From positions 17,444,049-17,508,048 of the forward strand of contig OZ029914.1 of assembly GCA_964023275.1 (NCBI GenBank): a stretch of 64,000 bases of DNA, read 5' to 3'. The notes under the pieces are model-generated. The model saw only the letters and a list, made by a program, of their open reading frames with translations, searched no databases and was not told the origin of the DNA. Below, in pieces: positions 32,151 through 43,038 of the stretch (its first letter is position 1; every line of letters starts with the position of its first letter). This DNA is from Norana najaformis. Taxonomy: Eukaryota; Annelida; Clitellata; Crassiclitellata; Hormogastridae. A program made the translations under genes and the position numbers.

Positions 32151-32822
32151 TTAACATTTCTCCATGGAATAAAATGCACAGCAGGCAGTTTGACATCTAG
32201 TAAAGCCTTACAGTGCAAACAAATGTACTATTTCAGTACACAGAAGCCGAACTTGTTCTGCGACAAGGTACACCCTCAACACTTGCTACTTTGCCTGCGT
32301 TTATTACTGACAAATGATGTATGCATGAAATGCACATCTGGGCTGCCAAAGTGTTTGTCTCATGAACCATTCCAGTATCAGTTTATTCCAAAGGCATGCA
32401 GTATTACTGGTGGCGGCTATTCCTAGGTTACAGAAGCAACCTGTGGTTATGTTGACAGCTGTAGAGCATCATATAATTTAAGTCCACCTTCAGTTATTCT
32501 GAGGATAGAATGATGGAACGAATGCAGAAGAAAACCTCTGCATACGTTTACTTTATTAAGTCAACTGGATGCTTATGTTATGTAGCTAACTGATTCACCC
32601 AAACAATGCTGTCCAGATGTTGATGTCCTTCATCTCTGCAATCATTTTCATAGAAAAATGTAATATGTGTGCATTAATTCTTTTCCTTCAACTGTTATTG
32701 TCATAATCTCGTGATGTTGTTACAAATCAACGTTTCAAACTGAGCGTTGACACAAGCCAGTCATTTTCGACATTAATTTGGTAGAGCAACATGTTCTGAG
32801 CCATCTCATCACCTTACTTCAG

Positions 32823-33379
32823 TCAGGTATCTGGTCGGATTTCTGGTCCAGTGACGTCCGAAGAGGAAGATTCAACATCCTCAACTTCGGTGACTGTGGA
32901 AGCCGAGGCCTCTTCCTTCGTGCACGTCCGTAGGTGGCGCTTCAGGTGGTGCTTCCAAAAGAAGCTCTTCTTACAGCACGGGCACGCGTGGCGCCGTACC
33001 TTGCTGTGGCTGCTATCCGTGTGTGCCCGCAGGTGCGTTTTGTCGAAGAAGCCCTTGTGGCAGATGCTGCAGTGAAACTTGTACTCGCCAACATGCAGTT
33101 TCTTGTGCTTCGTGTATCCAGAGTTCGAGAAGAGGAATTTGCCGCAGATTTCACACGATTTGTACGGGGTCAGTTTGGCCTTGGAGCAGACGGTAGAGTG
33201 GTCGATGTAGGACTGGTAGTCTGGATAGGACCGACTGCACAGGCAGATGAAGACATCCTGGTCCATCATCAGGTCGCTGTACATGTACGGCTCACCATCA
33301 ACACGTGCCGTTGTTAGGTCAAGCGGCTGTGACTTCAGATTCAAAGGCTCTGGCATGTCAACCAGGAGCAAACTCTCAT
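32823..33379 (-). CDS. C2H2 zinc-finger protein, last exon
   Basis: Minus strand; acceptor TTTGTTTCAG at 33380, stop at 32823-32825. About 185 residues: an N-terminal PLNLKSQPLDLTT segment (PLDLT resembles a CtBP-binding motif), a degenerate finger (ICLCSRSYPDYQSYIDHSTVC), then three fingers: CEICGKFLFSNSGYTKHKK, CSICHKGFF...RAHTDSSH and CPCCKKSFFWKHHLKRHLR. The tail is acidic and Ser-rich. It is probably a nuclear DNA-binding regulator. Two bases precede the first full codon, so the upstream exon must end in phase 1, or the nearby AG five bases further in is used, which would restore phase 0. Confidence 0.85.
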
Positions 33380-33820
33380 CTGAAACAAATGATTGACCAT
33401 AGCTTAGAATAAATCAGAAGTTGATGATTTAACATAACCTCCTTATACCCCTGCCTTTGGAAGTTATATCAACACCCACCTTATGACAATGTTGTGTAAT
33501 TATAAGGTCACTTTCTAAAGCTGTTGTCATATTTGCACTTCATGTAAGAAATCTTTAAAACCTAAGACCATTCCTCTGCACAGTGGGCCAAAACTCATTC
33601 ACTAAAATTCATTTTATTATATTTACAACAAAATGAAGTAGAGTAGAACTTGCAGAAATTTCTGAACTGTATGACATTCTTGAATATTGTTTCAAAATAT
33701 AGTACTATAAAACTGCAAACAATTTTACCAAATTTATAATTACATCATCAAAAATTAGCATTATTTTTATTTACAAGTTTGTAATAATGTTAATGTCTTA
33801 AATTTGGTAAGTTCAGTTCT

Positions 33821-33842
33821 AGGGACGTGTATACACGTCCCT
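33821..33842. repeat. 22-bp perfect palindrome upstream of piggyBac ORF
   Basis: Centre ACGTGTATACACGT, flanked by AGGG and CCCT. A TTAA lies at 33790-33793, about 30 bases to the left. Palindromes of this kind occur near the ends of piggyBac-like elements, so this may mark the left end. Confidence 0.6.
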
Positions 33843-34061
33843 TAGGTATCAACTGTTCAGAGGCAGTCAAGCTTCCCAGTAACATTACCTGCCGCTTTAT
33901 TAGCAACAGTGGACATATGCTGCCACCTACCGAATGCATGTAAGATAATATATTTTGGGCACTGTCTAGCGAATACAAACGAACGAATGAACCGGCTGTG
34001 TTGATGTCTGGCTGTCCGCCATCTTGGTGTAAGCGTTTTGTGGTAAATATAATAAACTTAA

Positions 34062-35930
34062 ATGGATTATTCGAAAAATAAACGGTCTAGTGTGAAGATG
34101 TTGCGTGAATCAGATGATGAAACTTTCGATGACAGTGACAATGATAGGGACAGTAACTATGAAATGAGTGGTGATGTGATAGTTGATACATTTGATGGAG
34201 GTGAAGACAGTGATGCATCTGAACAGTACGATTCATCACCAGTCCTCGAAGCCGCTGGTACGTCTGATGATAAGTCTGATACGTCTTATGATGAGTCTGA
34301 ATTGTCTGATGATGTATCAGATACGTCTGATGACGAGTCTGATGAAGTCCTGAGCAGTCCTCCACCAGCTCCACCCGCTGCCACAGCAGCTTCTACAGCT
34401 GCAGTTCAAGCAGCACAAGATACCTGGGAACCAGTGGATGTAAACTATAACCCAAATGTGGGTTTTACTTTCACTGCAAAACCAGGTGTAATGTGTGACT
34501 CTTTGACTGCTGACAGTTTACCGGTGGAGTTTTTCAAATGCTTCGTTACTGACGAGATTGTTGCCCTTTTGGTGACTGAGACTAACAGATATGCCAAACA
34601 GTTTCTTGCCAGTGCAATTCTGCCACCGAAAAGCAGAGCTCGAAGATGGGTACCCACAGACTCCATGGAAATGCAGAAATTTTTGGGAATGATGTTGATG
34701 ATGGGCATTGTCAAGAAGCCACATATTGAAGACTACTGGTCCACAGATCCTATTCTTGCTACACCAGTTTTCAACAAGACAATGCCACGTGACAGATTTG
34801 AATTGCTGCTAAAGTTCTGGCATTTCTGTAACAACGAGGAGCAGGTTGAAGGTGACCGTTTGTTCAAGCTAACGGCAATTCATGAGGCACTGGTGTCTCG
34901 GTTCCAGGCTGCATATACACCAGAAAGAGAGCTGTCTATTGATGAATCGATGGTTCTTTGGAGAGGACAGCTCTTATTCAGACAATATATACCAGGGAAA
35001 AGACACAAGTATGGAGTAAGGTTATACATGCTCTGCGAATCAAGTGGATACGTGTGGAACTTGATGGTTTACTGTGGAAAATCTGACTCCATACCTGGGT
35101 TAGGTCATGCTGAAAGTGTTGTCCTGAAACTGATGGAAAAGAGGCTCGACCAAGGTTATGCACTGTACACTGATAATTTCTACACCAGTGTTCCTCTTGC
35201 AAAAGCTTTACTTAGCAGGAAAACACTGCTGTGTGGAACTTTGAGGCAGAACACAAAGCATCTACCTGCTGCAGTTACAGCTGCAAACCTACAAAATGGT
35301 CAGCAAATTGTTCGTCGAAATGGCAACATCATAGTACTGAAGTGGAAGGACAAGAGGGACGTTATGATGTTGTCTACTCATCATGCAGGGCATATTACAG
35401 ACAGTCGTAAAAGGAACCGAAATGGCCAGTTTGTCAAAAAGCCAGAATGCATTTTCGACTATAATGACTTCATGTGTGGTGTTGACCGCATGGACCAACT
35501 TTTATCTTATTACACACCACTGAGAAAGTCACTGAAATGGTACAGAAAGGTGGTCCTGCAGATGATTGACATGGCACTAGCAAATGCATACCTTCTCCAC
35601 AAGAAGCTTGGAGGAACTAGGCGCCATATCTGGTTCAGGACAAACGTTATTCGGTCGCTGCTGGGAAGCCAAGATCGACCAGAAGCAGCCGTACCATCAG
35701 TGGCCTTCAAGCACCACAAGTCTTCAGACCTGTCCAGACTCAGTGGACAGCACTATCCGGATGTCATCCCAGCAACTGCAACCAAAGTCGGACCTTGCAG
35801 GAAGTGTGTTGTTTGTAGGAAGCAAGGAAGGCGCAAAGAAACGCGTTATTTTTGTGAAACCTGCCCCTCACAGCCTGCACTGTGTGTGGTAGCATGTTTC
35901 AAACAGTTTCACACTGAATGTGATTTCTAG
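34062..35930 (+). CDS. PiggyBac transposase, open reading frame whole
   Basis: A 622-residue cut-and-paste transposase without stops. An acidic Ser/Asp-rich N-terminus (1-115) is followed by the DDE_Tnp_1_7 fold. The three catalytic aspartates are visible in LSIDESMVLWRG, ALYTDNFYTS and CGVDRMDQLLSYY. A C-terminal Cys-rich cross-brace (CRKCVVCRKQGRR, YFCETC, CFKQFH) ends the protein. Length is usual for the family. It lies on the strand opposite to the zinc-finger gene, in that gene's probable intron. It could be a young transposon or a domesticated PGBD-type gene; TTAA-flanked inverted ends were not firmly identified. Confidence 0.93.
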   Translation: MDYSKNKRSSVKMLRESDDETFDDSDNDRDSNYEMSGDVIVDTFDGGEDSDASEQYDSSPVLEAAGTSDDKSDTSYDESELSDDVSDTSDDESDEVLSSPPPAPPAATAASTAAVQAAQDTWEPVDVNYNPNVGFTFTAKPGVMCDSLTADSLPVEFFKCFVTDEIVALLVTETNRYAKQFLASAILPPKSRARRWVPTDSMEMQKFLGMMLMMGIVKKPHIEDYWSTDPILATPVFNKTMPRDRFELLLKFWHFCNNEEQVEGDRLFKLTAIHEALVSRFQAAYTPERELSIDESMVLWRGQLLFRQYIPGKRHKYGVRLYMLCESSGYVWNLMVYCGKSDSIPGLGHAESVVLKLMEKRLDQGYALYTDNFYTSVPLAKALLSRKTLLCGTLRQNTKHLPAAVTAANLQNGQQIVRRNGNIIVLKWKDKRDVMMLSTHHAGHITDSRKRNRNGQFVKKPECIFDYNDFMCGVDRMDQLLSYYTPLRKSLKWYRKVVLQMIDMALANAYLLHKKLGGTRRHIWFRTNVIRSLLGSQDRPEAAVPSVAFKHHKSSDLSRLSGQHYPDVIPATATKVGPCRKCVVCRKQGRRKETRYFCETCPSQPALCVVACFKQFHTECDF

Positions 35931-37423
35931 GCGCACTACAGTGTGATTTCTAGATGCCCAGCACCCTACAGTGTGACAGTAATGCAAACATAAAAGGAAC
36001 AGTTATTTTTGATTCCTTGAAGAAAATGATGTCAAAAAAAGTTTTCAAAATTTTGTTCTTTGGCCTATATAAGTCGCACCTGGCCAAAAATTGGGCCCGT
36101 GGTCAGAGTGCTAAGTTACTGAAAAATACCAGCACATTACAACCTTCTAATCAAATTTAATTTCTCCATGTTTTCTACAATTAATTAGACGATTAAAAAA
36201 TGTAATCGTGCGATTAATTTAAATTAAAAATTTTTATCGATGCCAACTTTTAATTTAAGTAGAAACTAAGACCTAGAGTCAATGCTCAGTAATTCTTAAT
36301 TTTCTCACCAGAATCGATTGCTGTTTCACATCTGTGACGCTGGAGGCGGCTTTCACTCTTGCACACTTTACCACATGACTGACAAACAAATGTCTATCAA
36401 AGCAGAAAAAGAAATGATAAAAGTGGTTCCATCTCATGCTACTCCTTAATATTATTACTGCTGAAGACAAATTGACACAGGGAGACAACATTTTATGCTG
36501 CCAACATCTTTCATTAACTGCTGCGATTCTATGGTATTTGTTCAAAGCACCGGTGACATTAATTAACACAGCTGGATGGCCCTAGAGAAATGACTCCTTT
36601 TAACAGTTCAACAGAAATTAAAGTGCCTTGCTGACCAAAAAAGACCTCATAACCAGTCAAATTTCAGATTCAGCAGAAATCAGCCAAATACAAAATTGTA
36701 ATTCACAAGCAACCGCATTCTGTTGTTACAATGATCAAAACAGTCTGACAGATCTTTGAATAGAACAGCATTTCATAAGACATAAAAGTAAATTAAAGCT
36801 CCTATGTCCCATGGGGAACATAGGGGAGCATAAGCCACAGCACAATAAAATAGACAACATCTAACACCCAGCCTTCATTCAATCATTCATTTATTCATTC
36901 AGATACCCATACCCAGCCTTCAGTCATTCATTTATTCATGTAGTCATTCATTCACGAGCATTTATACATACATCTTCTGACCACTGAGTAATTATTAGAA
37001 TTTCCTTGCAGTCTCAAATGCACCCTCTACAAACATCAGATCTATCAGTGTGATAGAAAACCCAATGACAACAACTGTCTGGAAACAAACTGCAGCCACG
37101 TTTGATTTTATTACTTAACGTAAAATTCATTTTATGACAAAATCAATAACATTTTTGTAATCCTGTGATTGTATGTAACCTATAACGGGGTCGTCCGCGA
37201 AGGACGTCTGCAGAAAATAACCAAATCTGGACCCCTCCCTCTTGTCCACATTTGTCCATATTGGCATTTACCTTACCCACATCCCCTTTGCAGATGTCTG
37301 CACTCCAGCAGAGCACTAAGGCCAAGATTAGGCTGTTGATCTTGCAGGGCTAACTGTGCTACAGGGTGGGGTACTTTGATACAGAAATGTCTAGCAAAAG
37401 TACTCTAATTAGATTCAATGTAG
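35931..37423. other. Interval between piggyBac ORF and duplicated block
   Basis: AT-rich, no exon supported. A CATT-type microsatellite lies at 36875-36950. At 37190-37300 and 37495-37600 two diverged stretches share GACGTCTGCA/GATGTCTGCA, ATAACC, CTTGTCCACA and an ending GATGTC, probably copies of one short repeat. Confidence 0.4.
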
Positions 37424-37764
37424 TACATACTGTCTGCTCTCCAAAAGAAGTTGGCTTTTAAAACACAGGCAGTACTGAAGTACCAAATTTAGAATCAGAT
37501 GTCTGCATTGGGCATGATAACCCTCCCCTTGTCCACAGTCATCTGTATCTGGGTGACCCCACCCACCATCCCTCTGTCGATGTCCTTAATGGAAAACCCC
37601 TATGTTTTGACAAGAAAGTCGACACGGTGAACTTCATGCAAAGTAGTTGATGATATTACATCCATCTTCTCAACATTTTGTTTCCAGATCATATTCAAAA
37701 CAAGAATTTGAATAAAATCTAAGAAAGTGCCTAAACCGCAGATGATAGAGTCTCTATTTAATGT

Positions 37765-37830
37765 TTATTATTATTATTATTATATTATTTTTATTATATT
37801 ATTATTATTACTACTACTACTATTATTACT
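37765..37830. repeat. TTA/CTA microsatellite
   Basis: Trinucleotide run. This is the empty counterpart of the transposon insertion site at 49213 in unit B. Confidence 0.9.
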
Positions 37831-37997
37831 GCATTTATTATGCAGGCAAGTTCAGTAAATCTGAATTTGAGGCATGAAGCAATTGTGAGTGAAGGACTTG
37901 CTTAAGGTCCCTACACAGTAACCGTCTAAGGGGAGGCTCGAACCTGTACTCTCCGTGTTACAAGCCGAGCACTCTATCCGATCGGCTACCATGCCCC
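37831..37997 (-). mobile_element. SINE-A, copy e
   Basis: Well-preserved reverse copy; the complement has GGTAGCCGATCGGATAGAG (A box), GGTTCGAGCCT (B box), GGGACCTTAAGCAAGTCC and TGCATAATAAATGCAG. Confidence 0.85.
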
Positions 37998-38062
37998 TAC
38001 ATGTTTTTGGTTCATCGCCCTTACAGCTTGGGCTGTCACGGATTAAAAAATCCATTGCATAC

Positions 38063-38860
38063 CTGTTTGCTGATTCCTGTGGACAGATCCTGAGGTCCAG
38101 CCAGGTTCAGAGGAGCCACTTCATCGGTAATGGCATCCCAATCGGAGCAAGATGCATTCTGGTCAATGTCCCTTGCATTCTGCAGCATCACATCAGTTAA
38201 ATGATTTGTCAGAACGTCTGTTGTTCCTGTTCGCGACTCGTTGCTGTCATCAGACGACATAAGCAATTTCGCTTTCTTCAGAACTCCGCCTCCATCATAA
38301 CTGACCTGGTCACAAGCATCAAAAGGCAAATCCTTCCCTTTGTTCACCTTGTCAATGAGTTCTTCCAGCTCGATGCACGTTAGAAGCGTACTGTGAGGCT
38401 CATCTTCATCAAACCCTTCATACTTTACATACGTATTAGCAATATCCACAATGTTTGTATTGAGGTTCTCGTCGATACTTCTGTTCATCTTTGGGTCTGG
38501 TCCATTTGGGACTGCACCAGAACAGGGTAAATCCATATCAGAACAGCCATCAATCAGAATTGGGTCAGAGTCAACTTTAATGATATCATCCTTACAGAGA
38601 AATGAGAACGGAAGGCCTTGAACCAGATCATCACAAGTTTTGCCAGATGCCTCGGTTGCTGCCAACACTGGGCTTGCAATAGTTTCTTTAATATTTATGA
38701 GAAGAACCTCAGCATTGTCTATGGTGATTCCAAGGAGTCCTTCTACACAAAACTCACTCTTGTATGCAAGTCCTGTCTTGCACAAAAGAATAATGGACTC
38801 TGTAATCAAACTTCTGAGTCGTAACTGGTCAGCTTGCAACATTGTTACGATGGACAGCAA
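38063..38860 (-). CDS. Upstream coding exon of the zinc-finger gene (inferred)
   Basis: Minus strand; acceptor TTTTTACAG at 38861, probable start ATG at 38842, donor CAG|GTATGC at 38063, phase 0. About 260 residues: a hydrophobic N-terminal part (LRSLITESIILLCKTGLA, EGLLGITIDNAEVLLINI) resembling a small structured domain, then an acidic linker (YVKYEGFDEDEP, IELEELIDKVNKGK) ending PLNLAGPQDLSTGISKQ. The PLNL motif echoes the start of the finger exon. No known domain is assigned. Linkage to 32823-33379 rests on strand, order and style; a connecting exon was not found. Confidence 0.75.
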
Positions 38861-38966
38861 CTGTAAAAATCTGAAATACAAAATGCAGTTTAAGCACAAA
38901 ATAAACTACCACAACAAAAGTTCAGTATAACAATCTCTTCGAATTATGTATTTGTCATTTTATACA

Positions 38967-39238
38967 GGGGACGTGATGGTGTAGTGGTATGGTCTGTGCC
39001 TCATTACCAGAGGGTTGCAGGTTCAAATCTGCCTCTGCATAGTGACCTTGGACAAGTTGCTCACTCACAATTGTCTGTAAGGAAGGCAACAGGAAACCAC
39101 CTCAATCATCTCATCCCAAGGTGGCATAAAGCTAGTGAACCTGCCTTTGGGCAGAGAACTCGTCAACATTTTATGTGGTGTAATGTAAATCTAATTTTAT
39201 CAGTGCCACATAAAAGCTGTGTAAGATCACCTTACTAG
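38967..39238 (+). mobile_element. SINE-B (tRNA-headed), copy 1
   Basis: Head with TGGTGTAGTGGTATGG (A box) and GCAGGTTCAAATCTGCC (B box). The body has GACCTTGGACAAGTTGCTC and CACAATTGTCTGTAAGG, the tail TGCCACATAAAAGCTGTG. The body shares its central block with SINE-A. Confidence 0.85.
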
Positions 39239-39825
39239 CCCATGCTCCGCCTGATAAGATCCGCAATGCAAGGTTGTTAGGTGAGTTCCAGTGGCAAGGA
39301 GATATAAGCCAGGAGAACTAGTGAAGTTAAAGGCTTAAGCGCTACCGTGGGAACCAAGCTAAGGCATTACCCTGGTCACTCCACGACAATCAAGTTAACC
39401 AGCTTTTAAACAGCCACATGCATCCTTAACATCGCCTAAAAGCACTTGATTAAATATTTACATGCATTTTGACCTCACATACTTCGGTCATAGTTTTAAA
39501 TTACACCTTCTCGTCATATGCAATGACATCTAATATCGCCCGCACAACCAAGTTGCCAAATTCCAACATCACTCAATGTTCCTATCATACATAGATCAAT
39601 TTCGCATAAATTCAAAAGCTCGCTTACATAAAAAGTCAGTCTCTAAACGGGTGCCAAACAATTTTTTAATCGTTTCCTAGCGTTACACTCCAATTATCGA
39701 CGGTTCTAATACGTTGGGAAGAAGGAAGAGCTCGTATTTCTTCCTTTTTGGTTAGTAGCAATGTTTTCGTGTTTCTGTTGTCAGTTGAAACTAAATAAGT
39801 AAGTACACACCAACCACTTCCGTAA

Positions 39826-40740
39826 TCGTAATCGTAATTGTAATCTCGAGATTTCTACAGCGCCCAACGAAAGCCAAGTTGCGGGAACCAGCTTATTCAC
39901 AGGCGCTCAGTCAAAACAAAATCAATAGGCAAAAGGATTCGGTTCCAGGTCAAGACCCACGAGTCAGGCAGTCAGCCAGTCGGACTGCTACGGTGGACGG
40001 TGCTTGAAATTGAAGGTAATGATTGGAACAAGGACAGATGCACAGTCTTTCAATAAGGAAGTGTGTATAGCGTCAAGTTCATGTTTTTAGGAAGAGAGTT
40101 TAATAGATGCAGTATTTCAACCTCTGATGTGGGCTGAAAACATACAGTGAAGATCAAGGTGAGGAGGGTGGCAGTCATGAGTGGGAAAGGAAGCATCAGC
40201 AGATGTGTAATTGGTGGTTTTGGAAAGGAGAGAATGTAAAGAAAGACGGATGGTACTAATTTTGTCAGAAAAGAAAAGAGTCAGCTACTGAAGAAGTTGG
40301 AAGAGAATGTGGAAGTGGTCTGGATGAGTTCCGATGGAGGAGTTGGTTCGTGGTTTTCCAGAGAAGGCGAGGATTGGAGGATCGGGAGCGAACTAACGAA
40401 GAGTGAAATCTCTTTTTAGCTGCAGCAAGAAGGTGATGATATTTATTTGTGGCAGATTTAAGGCCAGAAACTGAGGATAACGAGTGCGTTGTAAACACTT
40501 TCAAGGCGTCGCCGGAAAGATTTGAAGGGTTGGAGGTAGGAATTGTACCAAGAATTGTTAGAGTGAGAGCTGGATTTAGTATTAATAGGTGCATGTTTGT
40601 CAATAATCATGGAAATGGTGGTGTTGTAGGAAGAGAGAAGATCATCAAGGGAGGAGGGTGGATTTAAGATAAGGTCAGAGCAGGAGATATCTTGCATGAA
40701 GGCTTCAATACTTATTGAACTAACAGCTTGCCAGGGTAAT
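39826..40740 (-). mobile_element. LINE copy lacking the RT core
   Basis: Minus strand: DKHAPINTK, SWYNSYLQPFKSFRRRLE, LLWKTTNQLLHR and FSDKISTIR belong to the endonuclease-RT linker of an L2/CR1-like ORF2. After about 100 more codons the sequence passes straight to the 3' tail (ATTGATTTTGTTTTGACTGA, TTGGGCGCTGTAGAAATC) and ends in ATTACG repeats, so the reverse-transcriptase core is deleted. The frame is also broken. Confidence 0.75.
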
Positions 40741-41653
40741 GGTACTTGTAAAAATTAAAGTGCTACTTAAAATCCAAGCACCAGGCCAAGTTTACTCACG
40801 AGCCCTGCGTCAAGTCAGAAAGATTGTCTGGAGATACCAGGCGAAGAACAAAATCCGGTTGCCAGGAGACCAGAGAACGAAGGAAACACAGATGCTGTGT
40901 GTTTAGTGTGTGCTGTGTTTAGTTTGACAGAAAGTTCAACAGTCAAGCCTTAGACCAACAGACCTGTGTACGTCGTCCTTCACCCTTCCTCCACCGAATC
41001 CAGGATTCGGTGGAGAACGGGTGAAGAGAGTTTTTGGAGCTGCACTGACCGTCAACTACGGAATGGCTCAACAACTTACCGGCAGGCGACCGACGAATGA
41101 TTGACCTGCATACATCCGACGATTCGAGGGATATTCGGACGTCGCGTCGTCTTCCATATAGGAAGGACTGCTGGACAGTGAGACATCGGCTGCGAATCAC
41201 ATCGCTCTATCGTTGTTCCTCATCCTCGATGATACGTGCTTCAGGAAATTTGAATTTACTGTCATCTTTCGACTCTAGTTGTCAATCTGTTGATGGGGCT
41301 TTGCGTGTGCGCGCGAGTTTGACACTGGTGACTTCCAGTTATCTGAACAATGTTTACTAATGGATGAATGTTCCGGAAGAGAGACAGCAATAAAATATAG
41401 AGAAACCCAACAGACAGACAAATAGGCATGCATCCAACGAAATAGACCGACTTTGAAACAGACAGGGAGGCAGACGGCTCCAGAAATCAGTGAGGTACTA
41501 AGACGGCAAAAGTTTACGGTGTCGTGAAGACTGATAGGACAGTGAAAGAAAGGAACTTGGATAAGACAGCATTAAAACTTCAGATTTGAGTTTTGAATGA
41601 AATGTTCTAGGAGAAAGTGCAAAGCTAAGTGCAAACGTACGTAGGCCATGTAG

Positions 41654-42523
41654 CAGAGGTATTGCACTTGGTACTCGTACTCGTACTCGTACTAGAGTAC
41701 AACTCGAGTACAGTTTTGAAGTACTTGTACTCGTACTTGAGACCAAAGTACTTGTACTTGAGTCCAGAGTACTTGCCTACACCTAATGTGTTCTCAAACT
41801 GGGCTTAGGTTGATTTTTTATTTTGAGTACAGATATGATTCTGTCTTGTGTGAATGAGGCACACACTTTCTTCTGTACCACATCAAGCTTCTTTGACAGT
41901 GGTGTCACAGGTGCACAGACTTCTAAATCTGGCACACTATTCACCATTATGGCTAAAGCAACAGAAACTGCAACGATGTTTGGTCCTCCTGAAGCAAAAG
42001 GGCTACTATTTGGTCACAACGACACAGGATCGTCATCAAAGCCAAGCACCCCGTCGTCGCAGTTAACAACATATTTGAATATCAAAAGCTTCGTTGATGA
42101 AGGCGTTTCTTTGGACTTCTAGAAATGCGACAAAACTATTCTAGATAAACTGTATGAACCAGCGCTTAGAGCATTGCGTGTACCTTCATCTAGTGTACCC
42201 GCCGAACGGGTGTTCAGTTTTGGGGTTTAATATTAAACCCACATCGATCAAACATGAGTGGAAAGATGCTCACATCGCTATTCTTCCTCGAGCAATTCTA
42301 AACAAGTGCTTGTGTCATATAACATGATTAGTGAAAATGTATGGTTGATTTAGACTTAATTGTTAAACAAATGTCTTCATGTTCTTGCATTAGTCATTTG
42401 CACCAATACTGTAACCTTAGTACTTGTACTCGTACTTAAGACCTAAATACTTGGACTCGTACTTGTACTTGAGATCTAAGTCCTTGGACTCGTACTTGAG
42501 ACCGAGTACTTTAAACATTTCTG
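41654..42523 (+). mobile_element. hAT-type DNA transposon, 870-bp derivative
   Basis: Starts CAGAGGTATTG and ends CATTTCTG, flanked by 8-base near-duplicates CCATGTAG and CTATATAG. Dense GTACTCGTACT/GTACTTGTACT subterminal repeats fill both ends. Inside, LYEPALRALRVPSSSVPAER followed, across a frame change, by LILNPHRSNMSGKMLTSLFF is the hAT C-terminal dimerisation region. The rest of the transposase is missing. Confidence 0.8.
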
Positions 42524-42614
42524 CTATATAGCACTAAACAAGCTGAACGAGAAAATCAGAAAAAAACAAATTGTTCTGTAAACCGTTAAGAACAATTTTA
42601 ATCGAATCGACAAC

Positions 42615-42620
42615 TTTATT
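42615..42620 (-). terminator. Polyadenylation signal of RING-NHL gene 1
   Basis: AATAAA on the minus strand about 420 bases after the stop; conserved at 56665-56670 in unit B. Confidence 0.5.
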
Positions 42621-43038
42621 GCTTACGTCTCTGTAGTGAACAAAATACAAAATTGAGAATAGACTCAAATAAATATTACGCTCATCAATTTCGCCTTCAT
42701 TACAGTCAGTTGTTACTGTGGGTGAAAGAAGTTTAGTAATCATGGTTTTATGAGGCTGAGTGGAGCATTTGGCCACGATTAAGGAACCATCAATAAAACA
42801 GGCAAAGGCTGCAGCATTTATACGTTATAAAATTTAGTCATAGTCGTGAATGGATACTGATGTATCGAACTAGTCTAATTTAGAACAAACAACAACAATC
42901 AATAGTCAACAATAATTAGCAGCGCCAAACATATAACACTGTTACAATATAACTTAAACATTAAAACTTAAACTTGGGTACTTTGCAAATATCAAGGTTT
43001 TCATGACAGTATTTCAGCAGTTAGTTACCACATTCCAC

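Larger units (their letters stand above)
28328..32822. other. Gene-poor interval: 3' UTR, then unique AT-rich DNA
   Basis: No further coding exon is supported. The first part should be the PLEKHM2 3' UTR; AATAAA motifs near 30200 are possible polyadenylation signals but far from the stop. A CT dinucleotide run lies at about 31150-31177 and repeat C at 32001-32150. Confidence 0.5.

Noticed and set aside
32934-33317. 127-codon + strand frame
   Set aside because: Antisense shadow of the zinc-finger exon.
38967-39040. tRNA gene
   Set aside because: A and B boxes are present, but they are the head of SINE-B, which continues into a 270-base body and occurs twice.
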